Numbered from the stretch's first letter, positions 11,762 through 25,509 are shown. The stretch: DNA of 64,000 bases from Bolinopsis microptera (GCF_026151205.1 NC_087075.1:9665303-9729302), one strand, 5' to 3'. Numbers and translations are program-made. The notes: generated from the letters alone by a model not told the origin.

Positions 11762-12732
11762 GTTTGTATTATAAAGTGCTATTACACTCGGTTTTGAATC
11801 CTTTTAATGCTTATTGCTTAATTAGTAATAGTAGGTGAAACATATGACATTATGAAGTCATTCCATATAAGGTAACCCTAAACATGTCACCTACGTGGAC
11901 GCCCTAAAATTATTATTTGGTGACTGCCGACTGGTGCTTGAAAATAGAAATAGTAATCGGAAATATCTAATCGCGATATAAAGAATTTTATTCTACTCGA
12001 ACGTTCGAATGTAAGCGCACGCATGATCTTTTTGAAATCATGTTGTAGGGTGTCCAATCCTCGTTTGGACGACTCAGCCGCCCAGTTTTAACACACAGTT
12101 AATTGCAAACGGATACAAAGCACATCATGGCATCATCGTACTGTTAATTTATAAATTTAAAGGATCAGGGTGTCCAGGACACCCTGCAATTTGAACTATC
12201 CGCTATCATACTGCGCGGCTGAGATCGTACACGTGTGGTGTCATATATTTTACTCATTCTATAAGTTTCCGTTTTTGTTTGCTGTCGCTTGTTACACATT
12301 ACATTCATAGTAGGCCATGTGTGCATTGTGCAACTGTAATGTGTAAAACATGTGGGCGTGTTCAAGTACATGCATGGTAATTTCTAGCTTCGATGTAATA
12401 TTTGAAATCTTGCCTTATACGTTAAAATAATTTAATTAATTAATTAACTTTCTGCTGTGGTATAATTGTATGCAGTCATCGGCGAAAAGCCATGGGCAGT
12501 TAGGGAGGGGGCGCCCCCAATCCCCCTGAGTCCGTCGATTGAACACCCGTCGATTGAACACCCGACACAACTGCCAGCCAGCTCCCACGTCCCACGAGCC
12601 GCCTCTTGTCCTCCCACCCTTTGTGCTCCTTCCCTAGATAACTTCGCCTTAGACCCGTTCTCCCGCCCTTTGTGCATCTTCTCTGGTTAACTTCTTTGCA
12701 GTGAGAACTACCACAGGCGCTTGCCAGCACCT
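11762..12732. other. Intron 1 start: unique sequence, GC-rich patch
   Basis: AT-rich, then a GC-rich stretch at 12480-12720 that opens short frames on both strands with no recognisable protein. A perfect small palindrome AGGGTGTCCAGGACACCCT lies at about 12168-12186, and TGGACGCCCTAAAATT near 11898 recurs in the hAT MITE at 56341. Confidence 0.45.
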
Positions 12733-12742
12733 TTATATAAGA
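12733..12742 (+). promoter_or_regulatory. TATA box just upstream of the 65-bp satellite
   Basis: CTTTATATAAGATC is a near-consensus TATA box about 80 bp before the first satellite unit and just downstream of a GC-rich patch. It could start a transcript into the array. Motif only. Confidence 0.3.
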
Positions 12743-12815
12743 TCAGTGCTGTAGGGAAATGTGTACTGGTTCAGTCCCCTATTGTCTAGCAGGTTTAGTG
12801 CCGGAGAGTTAGAGG

Positions 12816-15800
12816 AGTGTCTGACTGTAGGTGTGGGTCAGGGTATAATATAGTTAGTAGTTACTTGCCTCTATTAACAGAGTGTCTGACTGTAGGTGTG
12901 GGTCAGGGTATAATATAGTTAGTAGTTACTTGCCTCTATTAACAGAGTGTCTGACTGTAGGTGTGGGTCAGGGTATAATATAGTTAGTAGTTACTTGCCT
13001 CTATTAACAGAGTGTCTGACTGTAGGTGTGGGTCAGGGTATAATATAGTTAGTAGTTACTTGCCTCTATTAACAGAGTGTCTGACTGTAGGTGTGGGTCA
13101 GGGTATAATATAGTTAGTAGTTACTTGCCTCTATTAACAGAGTGTCTGACTGTAGGTGTGGGTCAGGGTATAATATAGTTAGTAGTTACTTGCCTCTATT
13201 AACAGAGTGTCTGACTGTAGGTGTGGGTCAGGGTATAATATAGTTAGTAGTTACTTGCCTCTATTAACAGAGTGTCTGACTGTAGGTGTGGGTCAGGGTA
13301 TAATATAGTTAGTAGTTACTTGCCTCTATTAACAGAGTGTCTGACTGTAGGTGTGGGTCAGGGTATAATATAGTTAGTAGTTACTTGCCTCTATTAACAG
13401 AGTGTCTGACTGTAGGTGTGGGTCAGGGTATAATATAGTTAGTAGTTACTTGCCTCTATTAACAGAGTGTCTGACTGTAGGTGTGGGTCAGGGTATAATA
13501 TAGTTAGTAGTTACTTGCCTCTATTAACAGAGTGTCTGACTGTAGGTGTGGGTCAGGGTATAATATAGTTAGTAGTTACTTGCCTCTATTAACAGAGTGT
13601 CTGACTGTAGGTGTGGGTCAGGGTATAATATAGTTAGTAGTTACTTGCCTCTATTAACAGAGTGTCTGACTGTAGGTGTGGGTCAGGGTATAATATAGTT
13701 AGTAGTTACTTGCCTCTATTAACAGAGTGTCTGACTGTAGGTGTGGGTCAGGGTATAATATAGTTAGTAGTTACTTGCCTCTATTAACAGAGTGTCTGAC
13801 TGTAGGTGTGGGTCAGGGTATAATATAGTTAGTAGTTACTTGCCTCTATTAACAGAGTGTCTGACTGTAGGTGTGGGTCAGGGTATAATATAGTTAGTAG
13901 TTACTTGCCTCTATTGACAGAGTGTCTGACTGTAGGTGTGGGTCAGGGTATAATATAGTTAGTAGTTACTTGCCTCTATTGACAGAGTGTCTGACTGTAG
14001 GTGTGGGTCAGGGTATAATATAGTTAGTAGTTACTTGCCTCTATTAACAGAGTGTCTGACTGTAGGTGTGGGTCAGGGTATAATATAGTTAGTAGTTACT
14101 TGCCTCTATTAACAGAGTGTCTGACTGTAGGTGTGGGTCAGGGTATAATATAGTTAGTAGTTACTTGCCTCTATTAACAGAGTGTCTGACTGTAGGTGTG
14201 GGTCAGGGTATAATATAGTTAGTAGTTACTTGCCTCTATTAACAGAGTGTCTGACTGTAGGTGTGGGTCAGGGTATAATATAGTTAGTAGTTACTTGCCT
14301 CTATTAACAGAGTGTCTGACTGTAGGTGTGGGTCAGGGTATAATATAGTTAGTAGTTACTTGCCTCTATTAACAGAGTGTCTGACTGTAGGTGTGGGTCA
14401 GGGTATACTATAGTTAGTAGTTACTTGCCTCTATTAACAGAGTGTCTGACTGTAGGTGTGGGTCAGGGTATAATATAGTTAGTAGTTACTTGCCTCTATT
14501 AACAGAGTGTCTGACTGTAGGTGTGGGTCAGGGTATAATATAGTTAGTAGTTACTTGCCTCTATTAACAGAGTGTCTGACTGTAGGTGTGGGTCAGGGTA
14601 TAATATAGTTAGTAGTTACTTGCCTCTATTAACAGAGTGTCTGACTGCAGGTGTGGGTCAGGGTATAATATAGTTAGTAGTTACTTGCCTCTATTAACAG
14701 AGTGTCTGACTGTAGGTGTGGGTCAGGGTATAATATAGTTAGTAGTTACTTGCCTCTATTAACAGAGTGTCTGACTGTAGGTGTGGGTCAGGGTATAATA
14801 TAGTTAGTAGTTACTTGCCTCTATTAACAGAGTGTCTGACTGTAGGTGTGGGTCAGGGTATAATATAGTTAGTAGTTACTTGCCTCTATTAACAGAGTGT
14901 CTGACTGTAGGTGTGGGTCAGGGTATAATATAGTTAGTAGTTACTTGCCTCTATTAACAGAGTGTCTGACTGTAGGTGTGGGTCAGGGTATAATATAGTT
15001 AGTAGTTACTTGCCTCTATTAACAGAGTGTCTGACTGTAGGTGTGGGTCAGGGTATAATATAGTTAGTAGTTACTTGCCTCTATTGACAGAGTGTCTGAC
15101 TGTAGGTGTGGGTCAGGGTATAATATAGTTAGTAGTTACTTGCCTCTATTGACAGAGTGTCTGACTGTAGGTGTGGGTCAGGGTATAATATAGTTAGTAG
15201 TTACTTGCCTCTATTAACAGAGTGTCTGACTGTAGGTGTGGGTCAGGGTATAATATAGTTAGTAGTTACTTGCCTCTATTAACAGAGTGTCTGACTGTAG
15301 GTGTGGGTCAGGGTATAATATAGTTAGTAGTTACTTGCCTCTATTAACAGAGTGTCTGACTGTAGGTGTGGGTCAGGGTATAATATAGTTAGTAGTTACT
15401 TGCCTCTATTAACAGAGTGTCTGACTGTAGGTGTGGGTCAGGGTATAATATAGTTAGTAGTTACTTGCCTCTATTAACAGAGTGTCTGACTGTAGGTGTG
15501 GGTCAGGGTATAATATAGTTAGTAGTTACTTGCCTCTATTAACAGAGTGTCTGACTGTAGGTGTGGGTCAGGGTATAATATAGTTAGTAGTTACTTGCCT
15601 CTATTAACAGAGTGTCTGACTGTAGGTGTGGGTCAGGGTATAATATAGTTAGTAGTTACTTGCCTCTATTAACAGAGTGTCTGACTGTAGGTGTGGGTCA
15701 GGGTATAATATAGTTAGTAGTTACTTGCCTCTATTAACAGAGTGTCTGACTGTAGGTGTGGGTCAGGGTATAATATAGTTAGTAGTTACTTGCCTCTATT

Positions 15801-18800
15801 AACAGAGTGTCTGACTGTAGGTGTGGGTCAGGGTATAATATAGTTAGTAGTTACTTGCCTCTATTAACAGAGTGTCTGACTGTAGGTGTGGGTCAGGGTA
15901 TAATATAGTTAGTAGTTACTTGCCTCTATTAACAGAGTGTCTGACTGTAGGTGTGGGTCAGGGTATAATATAGTTAGTAGTTACTTGCCTCTATTAACAG
16001 AGTGTCTGACTGTAGGTGTGGGTCAGGGTATAATATAGTTAGTAGTTACTTGCCTCTATTAACAGAGTGTCTGACTGTAGGTGTGGGTCAGGGTATAATA
16101 TAGTTAGTAGTTACTTGCCTCTATTAACAGAGTGTCTGACTGTAGGTGTGGGTCAGGGTATAATATAGTTAGTAGTTACTTGCCTCTATTAACAGAGTGT
16201 CTGACTGTAGGTGTGGGTCAGGGTATAATATAGTTAGTAGTTACTTGCCTCTATTAACAGAGTGTCTGACTGTAGGTGTGGGTCAGGGTATAATATAGTT
16301 AGTAGTTACTTGCCTCTATTAACAGAGTGTCTGACTGTAGGTGTGGGTCAGGGTATAATATAGTTAGTAGTTACTTGCCTCTATTAACAGAGTGTCTGAC
16401 TGTAGGTGTGGGTCAGGGTATAATATAGTTAGTAGTTACTTGCCTCTATTAACAGAGTGTCTGACTGTAGGTGTGGGTCAGGGTATAATATAGTTAGTAG
16501 TTACTTGCCTCTATTAACAGAGTGTCTGACTGTAGGTGTGGGTCAGGGTATAATATAGTTAGTAGTTACTTGCCTCTATTAACAGAGTGTCTGACTGTAG
16601 GTGTGGGTCAGGGTATAATATAGTTAGTAGTTACTTGCCTCTATTAACAGAGTGTCTGACTGTAGGTGTGGGTCAGGGTATAATATAGTTAGTAGTTACT
16701 TGCCTCTATTAACAGAGTGTCTGACTGTAGGTGTGGGTCAGGGTATAATATAGTTAGTAGTTACTTGCCTCTATTAACAGAGTGTCTGACTGTAGGTGTG
16801 GGTCAGGGTATAATATAGTTAGTAGTTACTTGCCTCTATTAACAGAGTGTCTGACTGTAGGTGTGGGTCAGGGTATAATATAGTTAGTAGTTACTTGCCT
16901 CTATTAACAGAGTGTCTGACTGTAGGTGTGGGTCAGGGTATAATATAGTTAGTAGTTACTTGCCTCTATTAACAGAGTGTCTGACTGTAGGTGTGGGTCA
17001 GGGTATAATATAGTTAGTAGTTACTTGCCTCTATTAACAGAGTGTCTGACTGTAGGTGTGGGTCAGGGTATAATATAGTTAGTAGTTACTTGCCTCTATT
17101 AACAGAGTGTCTGACTGTAGGTGTGGGTCAGGGTATAATATAGTTAGTAGTTACTTGCCTCTATTAACAGAGTGTCTGACTGTAGGTGTGGGTCAGGGTA
17201 TAATATAGTTAGTAGTTACTTGCCTCTATTAACAGAGTGTCTGACTGTAGGTGTGGGTCAGGGTATAATATAGTTAGTAGTTACTTGCCTCTATTAACAG
17301 AGTGTCTGACTGTAGGTGTGGGTCAGGGTATAATATAGTTAGTAGTTACTTGCCTCTATTAACAGAGTGTCTGACTGTAGGTGTGGGTCAGGGTATAATA
17401 TAGTTAGTAGTTACTTGCCTCTATTAACAGAGTGTCTGACTGTAGGTGTGGGTCAGGGTATAATATAGTTAGTAGTTACTTGCCTCTATTAACAGAGTGT
17501 CTGACTGTAGGTGTGGGTCAGGGTATAATATAGTTAGTAGTTACTTGCCTCTATTAACAGAGTGTCTGACTGTAGGTGTGGGTCAGGGTATAATATAGTT
17601 AGTAGTTACTTGCCTCTATTAACAGAGTGTCTGACTGTAGGTGTGGGTCAGGGTATAATATAGTTAGTAGTTACTTGCCTCTATTAACAGAGTGTCTGAC
17701 TGTAGGTGTGGGTCAGGGTATAATATAGTTAGTAGTTACTTGCCTCTATTAACAGAGTGTCTGACTGTAGGTGTGGGTCAGGGTATAATATAGTTAGTAG
17801 TTACTTGCCTCTATTAACAGAGTGTCTGACTGTAGGTGTGGGTCAGGGTATAATATAGTTAGTAGTTACTTGCCTCTATTAACAGAGTGTCTGACTGTAG
17901 GTGTGGGTCAGGGTATAATATAGTTAGTAGTTACTTGCCTCTATTAACAGAGTGTCTGACTGTAGGTGTGGGTCAGGGTATAATATAGTTAGTAGTTACT
18001 TGCCTCTATTAACAGAGTGTCTGACTGTAGGTGTGGGTCAGGGTATAATATAGTTAGTAGTTACTTGCCTCTATTAACAGAGTGTCTGACTGTAGGTGTG
18101 GGTCAGGGTATAATATAGTTAGTAGTTACTTGCCTCTATTAACAGAGTGTCTGACTGTAGGTGTGGGTCAGGGTATAATATAGTTAGTAGTTACTTGCCT
18201 CTATTAACAGAGTGTCTGACTGTAGGTGTGGGTCAGGGTATAATATAGTTAGTAGTTACTTGCCTCTATTAACAGAGTGTCTGACTGTAGGTGTGGGTCA
18301 GGGTATAATATAGTTAGTAGTTACTTGCCTCTATTAACAGAGTGTCTGACTGTAGGTGTGGGTCAGGGTATAATATAGTTAGTAGTTACTTGCCTCTATT
18401 AACAGAGTGTCTGACTGTAGGTGTGGGTCAGGGTATAATATAGTTAGTAGTTACTTGCCTCTATTAACAGAGTGTCTGACTGTAGGTGTGGGTCAGGGTA
18501 TAATATAGTTAGTAGTTACTTGCCTCTATTAACAGAGTGTCTGACTGTAGGTGTGGGTCAGGGTATAATATAGTTAGTAGTTACTTGCCTCTATTAACAG
18601 AGTGTCTGACTGTAGGTGTGGGTCAGGGTATAATATAGTTAGTAGTTACTTGCCTCTATTAACAGAGTGTCTGACTGTAGGTGTGGGTCAGGGTATAATA
18701 TAGTTAGTAGTTACTTGCCTCTATTAACAGAGTGTCTGACTGTAGGTGTGGGTCAGGGTATAATATAGTTAGTAGTTACTTGCCTCTATTAACAGAGTGT

Positions 18801-19427
18801 CTGACTGTAGGTGTGGGTCAGGGTATAATATAGTTAGTAGTTACTTGCCTCTATTAACAGAGTGTCTGACTGTAGGTGTGGGTCAGGGTATAATATAGTT
18901 AGTAGTTACTTGCCTCTATTAACAGAGGTCCGACTTAGGTTGGCCAGTACTATAGTTATAGTTACTTGCCCTAGACTGTCTGACGTAGTGGGGTCAGGGT
19001 ATAATATAGTTAGTAGTTACTTGCCTCTATTAACAGAGTGTCTGACTGTAGGTGTGGGTCAGGGTATAATATAGTTAGTAGTACTTGCCTCTATTAACAG
19101 AGTGTCTGACTGTAGGTGTGGGTCAGGGTATAATATAGTTAGTAGTTACTTTGCCTCTATATACAGAGTGTCTGACTGTAGGTGTTGGGTCAGGGTATAA
19201 TATAGTTAGTAGTTACTTGCCTCTATTAACAGAGTGTCTGACTGTAGGTGTGGGTCAGGGTATAATATAGTTAGTAGTTACTTGCCTCTATTAACAGAGT
19301 GTCTGACTGTAGGTGTGGGTCAGGGTATAATATAGTTAGTAGTTACTTGCCTCTATTAACAGAGTGTCTGACTGTAGGTGTGGGTCAGGGTATAATATAG
19401 TTAGTAGTTACTTGCCTCTATTAACAG
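12816..19427. repeat. 65-bp satellite, about 102 copies
   Basis: Head-to-tail array with exact 65-bp period; the unit starts AGTGTCTGACTGTAGGTG and ends CTCTATTAACAG. Most units are identical. Rare variants are GACAG for AACAG (units ending 13920, 13985, 15090, 15155), one TATACTATAG (near 14406) and one CTGACTGCAG (near 14648). The paired GACAG variants recur 1170 bp apart (18 units), which points to block duplication. The last 500 bp contain a scrambled segment. Confidence 0.98.
18926..19190. other. Scrambled segment inside the 65-bp array
   Basis: About four units here carry many small deletions and substitutions (e.g. GAGGTCCGACTTAGG, GTAGTACTTGCC, TACTTTGCC), whereas units on both sides are perfect. 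This resembles uncorrected long-read consensus at an assembly join more than natural decay. Confidence 0.7.
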
Positions 19428-20165
19428 CTCCATTAGCACCCACAAAAAATCAATTGATAGTTACATTCAATTTCAGCAATGGCCAATTGGCTGACTATAA
19501 GGTCATGGCCTGAACAAACAATTTTTTCCCGATCCATTACTCGTGCCGAAGGCACAAAAGAGTCAAGGACAAGGGTTAGCGATCGAGGTTTTTTTTTGTA
19601 TATGGTAGCTTTGCGACCGTGCCTGCGAGCGTGCGTGCGTGCGTGCGTACGTGCCTGCGAGCACTGTTATCGCCCACGTGACTACCTGCGCAAAGTTATT
19701 TTGCGTGATAATCTGAATTATATAATTGTTGGCGCGCGGCGCTGAACCAACCAAGTACATTATTAATTTCATCATGTACGTATCCCACTAGGCACTAATT
19801 GATAGCATATTATTATTATTTTGAGTTAGTATTACTATTTTGCACAGATCCGTGTCAGGTTGCATAAACAATAAACAAATGGTTACATAGAAGTATACAC
19901 GATTTTCAAATTCAATATAGAATTATATTAACTGGGCGGCGCTCGGCAGTCGGCATGTCACTTCGCCATATTTGCATGTTTATATAAACAGTAAAGACTG
20001 GGCCGTCCCCAGGTTGTATGGAATATGATAAATACGCCATCACGGATCGGGAAATTGAGCGGCCATCCACAAAAGAAAAGCGGCCGCATTTCTTGTTTTT
20101 TAAATTGTCAAGTGATCTATTACGCAGAGCACAGATAAAAACAGCTCCATTAGTGAACACAAGGT
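19428..20165. other. Unique, GC-richer segment with an uncertain minus-strand frame
   Basis: Bounded by two copies of CAGCTCCATTAG (19426 and about 20141). On the minus strand an 82-codon frame (20160 to 19912, GTG-initiated) reads plausibly protein-like (segments FSFVDGRSISRSVMAYLSYS, IQPGDGPVFTVYINMQIW) but has no known motif and no clear splice sites. A GTGCGTGC microsatellite lies at 19630-19650. Could be a decayed element. Confidence 0.3.
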
Positions 20166-22830
20166 CCTTTTAGTGAGTTTGGGCGTGTATATATACACGT
20201 ATATATACGAGTGTTTTGTAGTTGAACATTATTAATTTTTAGTTTTCTGTTCGTTCTATTGGTTCATTCGAGTTTCTTGTGACTGCAGAGTGAAAGCAAT
20301 AGTAGATTAAAGTATTTGCATATCTTCATACGATACGGAATGCTAGAAGAAAATAATATTCTATCGTGAGAGCCTAGTTCTACGAATTTTGGTCTGCTAT
20401 TCTGTGAGACTTCATTCAAATTAGATTTCGTCTTCATACCCGCCGTAATTTTGTCTAATAGTCTCAAAAATCCCTGAACTCCTAAAGAAGAGCAGATAAG
20501 TGTGAACCATGAAGTGAGCATGATATAACGACCATAAGATGCATTAGATCACTGAACTGTCACTTCCCAATCCGTAGAAACAATTGTTGATAAATGACAC
20601 GTACAAAATTAACACATCATCTCAACTTGTTTACCGCATATCATCACTGCATTACTCCCTACACAAAAGTAACAAGTTTACCGGACTTGCCAGAAGTGCA
20701 AATGGAACTAACTGTAACTCTAGTTTGCCAGGATGCACATGCAACACGACACCTTTAATTTTACATATTTGAGAGGGGCGAGAGTCAGGGAGTCATAGAA
20801 TTCAACGACATAATATATTGTAAAGGAGCAATAAACTCAGTTTGTCCTGATTCTGCACATCGTACTGTTATGTTACCTGAAGCTAGTTTCATCTTACAAA
20901 TTTGTGTTGGAGTTGTTTTTTGTTTGAAAAGTTTTACTGAAATCTCCTTCTACGTAAAAATCTGTCTTTTTTAAGATTCTATCAATCACACAAGTTTCAA
21001 ACCCTAGCTGTACACTGAAACATGTAGAATTAAAATATATTCATTAAATATTTAGAAATTACAGAATTGCTGTCTTAAAAACCATACAATTCCAACCAGT
21101 AAACTTGGAAATTATTTGTTTACAAGTTTTACAAGTTTCGGATTACTCTCACATAAAATTGAATAATCAATACGAGACCTGATATTTGTCGGTGAAATTG
21201 CTATTCGTGCTAATTTAAACAGGTATTATAAGGGATAACTGCGTTTAACGAATAAACATATAAAAATATTAAATTGTAACATGTTTATAACAATTCATTT
21301 AAAAAACATATTTCCAGTGAATTTTACGCCTTAATAATTTATAACAACGTCTTGAAGACTGTGTGACTGAAACATCTGACGAGAATTAGGAAAATAGAGT
21401 TTTACAGTCCCTTAAAACTGATTTATTGAATAAGCATGTTTAAAAATGCAAGTCAAAGTCTCAAGGAATAGAGCATCTTATAGCATGGCCCGTCATTCAC
21501 TTAGTTGTTCGTCTTTATGAAGTTACTGGTCCTCAGCGAATAGTCTTATATTTGGTTGTGTTACGGTGATCAACGACATGATCCCCCAACTGGTGGGTAA
21601 AATAATTAAATTATGTTCAATTTCTTGGTAAGAGGACTGAATCCCTAACGGTCTGAATCCCTACCGCCTAATTACTACCAGTAGGCATAGTGTTATCATG
21701 TTATGGTGACGTTTTGGGTAACGGTTAGGGCTAGGGTAATAGGGCTAGGGTAATAGGGTAGGGATTCGGTCACCTAACTTGAGTAACAAATTTGTAGCTA
21801 TAGTCAAGCTCTTTAGGGCATGTTAAAACCCGTATAATGATAACGTATGAAGTTACCAGTATCACATTGTGATCCTATAAGCGAGCATGTCATGTTCTAT
21901 ACACAAAGACTATGATATGAGCACTGCCTTGTACTGATGGTATTTGTTTTAAAAACTTGGCCAGGATCATTACATGGAATGATCTTCTTTTCCCACGACA
22001 TCATTCCGGCAGCCGAAATATCTTTATAGTAAACGATGTAAACCAGATAAGTAACTGTGAAAATAAACCCGATCACCGTCTACATGTTTTAACAATTTGT
22101 GTATTCGTGCTCATTACTCAACTACAATTGTGCTGGTGTCTTATAATTTACAATAAAATTGGGCTGGAAATTGTATGGGTTGCCTGCAGTAGTCCCTGGT
22201 GATGAACAGGAACGGGATCCTTACAACCGAATATTTACAGTAAATCTCGAGTATAACGTTGAGCAGCTCTTACGTAAAGCAAAAGCAAAATATCTTACAA
22301 TCCCAGCAGATGCCATATATCTACGCTAAACTTAACTCACCCAATCTAAAGTGCGCATATTTACATTAGGCCATTAAACGTCAGTATTTTTATTTATTTG
22401 CTTCCATTAGGTCTCAATTACTCTTTCCAGTATTCTTGTTAAACCGCGAACAATTCGCCTAATTTATCACATTAGCATAATATCAAGATTGTTATTTGTT
22501 ATTCGCTCAGCCACATATTTGTTATGTTATCTGCATTTTCATGCACTGTTAATGACAAGATAGCTCAACTCTAATTTGTGATTTGTGATCCGTTCAAAAC
22601 ATTTTCTTAAACATCGTATTGCTGGCTTGACAGTAAACAAGGTTAAGCAAGTTTAACTTATTTAAATTTCTTTTCATTCATTACTTTATTAATAAAACTT
22701 TGCATATTTATTCATCGTTTTATTTATAAATCTACAAGTTTAACATATTCATTATTCAGATATTATTTTTAACTCAATTCTGAAACTAGACTTGAACTGT
22801 GTAAGTATGTCAGTTAAATAGTTTTAAATA
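20166..22830. other. Intron 1: unique AT-rich sequence
   Basis: No supported exon. A 62-codon + frame at 20584 ends in a Cys-rich stretch (NCNSSLPGCTCN) but has no ATG-supported start. At 21721-21772 several GGGTAATAGGGCTAGGG strings form a short TTAGGG-like patch. Confidence 0.4.
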
Positions 22831-22873
22831 TTAATTAAACCCTATAATTCCCAGAATTATAGGGTTTAATTAA
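22831..22873. repeat. Perfect 20-bp-stem palindrome
   Basis: TTAATTAAACCCTATAATTC and its exact reverse complement are separated by three bases. Short enough to form a cruciform; origin unknown. Confidence 0.9.
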
Positions 22874-24690
22874 TTGGGTATAATTTATACCAGGATCTCC
22901 TAAATATAAGCATGATCGCTTCCTCTACTACTAGCTGTCAACTCTTGACCGGGCAATGCTCCTTCACAAATGCTGCCTCTTGCCTGCTAAACCTGACACA
23001 TGGCTGGCGCAATCCGTGAAGTTAGCTGTGATATACAGCGTTTAATTAATATATTACCAGGGCGTACTCCCGCACAAAATTAGCTTGTTCCGTATAATAT
23101 ACACACTGCACTATAATGTTACACTATAAACTGCACTAGGCCTGCTATACGAGTATACGTACTACTCATTGTTTGATTTAGTTGCTAATAGTTGCCCACT
23201 AATCATTTTAAGTAGCTCTAAATTCTGAGTATTTATATTATAAAGGAGCAAGAAAGTACCGGAGTCTTTCTGCAATTTATTACAGAAAATCGTTGGTTTT
23301 ATAACTTGAGCTCGTTCGTTATCTTCGTTGTTGCTCCTTTATAATATAAGTTGTTGAGTTGCAGTATAGTTGTACATGGATGGAACTTGGCCTGTGAGTA
23401 TTTATTGTTTATTTCCACATTGAGTGTATTACTTTTCACTTATTATTGACAATAAATTAGATATTGACATGAATTTAATAAAATATCATTACCGATACAC
23501 ATATAAGAAATAAAATCATAACCAATATGTCATTAAAAATATAAGCAGATTTTGACATTCACAGCTTTATACGAATTGTAATAAAGCTTATTGAATGGAA
23601 AAAGCGAGCGACCGATTTCATTCTCGGTATCAATTTGCATTTGCGGACGGTTATTCAAATTAATATCATTTCCTTTTGTTTGGAAAAGAGAGACACTGGC
23701 AGCGGTCCACTCTACCCATGATTATGGGTTTTGGTCAAATATCATCATTTTTGTTTATAATATCAGGATAATTTACAAAGTTGAAATTTAACCTGATCAA
23801 TATTATTATTAGTAGTTATAAGGAGGTAATTTCAACGATTTCGAAATTTTACCTTTTAAAGCATTTCCTTGTGTTTAAGTAGGCATATATGTCGATATCT
23901 GACTGAATATGGCACTTTTTACTCATTCAAGTTGGCATTAAATTCATATATAATGCCATTTAAATATCGTGGGAAAGCAGAATTTATTCGAAATCACGAA
24001 TGAGCACGATTCTCACCTTTCGCACGTGCAATCTTTAGGCGGACGTTGCGTGCGCATAAAATATTGATTCAACGTAAATTTTTGCATTGTGGTACTTTAT
24101 ATATAGTTTGATAAGCATGCAAAGTTTCAGAAGATTTCAAAAAGAACTTGGATCACAACGGGACTCCAAAGTTGATAAAAATCATGAAAATAACAATTTT
24201 CAGTGATTTAAGCAATTTTAAATCAATTTGGGCGTGTCCCCACATGTGCAACTTTTTGATTTTCAACATTAAAACTTGCCTGTAACACAATTTAGACCTT
24301 TAAGAAGCAAAATTGAGCTCCACAACCCAAGGGATGGCCCAACACCGGAGAATACTAATTCACAACTTTTGTGTTTTTATAAAATTATTCTTCAAAAAAG
24401 CACCAACTTCAATAGCGAATATCTTTATGAAGGAGTAAGGTAGGAAACTTTTCCGGTAGATTTTCAGAAAGCTTGGACAATAATCTAAGGTGAAAATGTC
24501 CTCAGATTTAGAATAAAATTATTCCTTAATGGTGTAAAATCGATTTGAAAACGTGTTATTCTGTCAAAAATCAAGTTTAAAAAACACTTAATTTGATGAC
24601 GTCATCAAGTGATGATGATGACGATAAATTATTTTTAAATATAATGTAAACTGAAGTGTAAACGATTATCTTTAAAACCTGTGGTCCGAA
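22874..24690. other. Intron 1: unique AT-rich sequence
   Basis: No exon seen. Around 24000-24600 the text has the look of an old non-autonomous transposon interior, but ends cannot be set. Confidence 0.35.
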
Positions 24691-25290
24691 GTGACTGTAT
24701 CTTTTATACTTTTGAATCTACGGACACTTAAATGTAGGCTACAATTGACTGCCAAAGCGTCTATACATATATATATTTTTTATTTTGTCTGAGGGGCTTT
24801 CCATAAATTATTTTTTTAAATAATTGGTCCTTTTATTGATGTTTCATATTTCACGGCAGTTTCCTTTTCAGAGTTTGAGTTTATATTTAGAAACTAAACA
24901 TACTATCTTTTAGATTTATGTCACTTATGATGGCTCCGGCTGAAAGTACTATGACTCATTTTATCTAGAAGATTGTAGTTTCATTGCTTCTGAAGTAGCT
25001 ATCAGTTCGCCGGTCAATGTTGGGTATAATACTCATATATATATACATATATACTATAATTCACGACAATCTGTTGTAAAACAGGGGTTCCAGGAAACCC
25101 ACTTCTCAATACTCCTGTAACTTTAAATTTGTATCTTTTATACTTTTGAATCTACGGACACTTAAATGTAGGCTACAATTGACTGCCAAAGCGTCTATAC
25201 ATATATATATACATATATACTATACTTCACGACAATCTGTTGTAAAACAGGGGTTCCAGGAAACCCACTTCTCAATACTCCTGTAACTTG
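24691..25290. repeat. Two interleaved direct duplications
   Basis: A block starting GTATCTTTTATACTTTTG (about 24697-24775) recurs at about 25131-25210. A second block with ACGACAATCTGTTGTAAAAC (about 25045-25125) recurs at about 25211-25290. The order A...B A B suggests a duplication of a larger AB unit with loss of one B, or a local transposition. Confidence 0.85.
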
Positions 25291-25509
25291 AAATTTGTTT
25301 TACAGTCGATTTGGTCAACGTCTAGACGCCCTGCAAAGTTTCAGATCTCTTACTCATTTTTAACGTGGTGTTTAAGGCACCTGAATATGGCGATTTTGGG
25401 TTTTTTTACCTAATTTCGTATAACATGCTGGCGCGTATTTTGCGCAAATTTCTTAAAAACCTCCATATAACTATTTTTCATTCCTGTCATCTTAAACATT
25501 GAATTAGAA

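Noticed and set aside
18862-19074. 70-codon frame near the end of the 65-bp array
   Set aside because: Exists only because the scrambled segment removed stops present in normal units.
12816-19427. CRISPR-like or other repeat-spacer system
   Set aside because: Units are contiguous 65-bp copies with no variable spacers, in an animal-type genome.
20584-20772. Cys-rich small secreted peptide
   Set aside because: The frame has no signal peptide, begins at a non-ATG codon and has only three or four cysteines with no known spacing.
21721-21772. TTAGGG-like patch as a telomere relic
   Set aside because: Units are irregular (GGGTAATAGGGCTAGGG) and few; no array.
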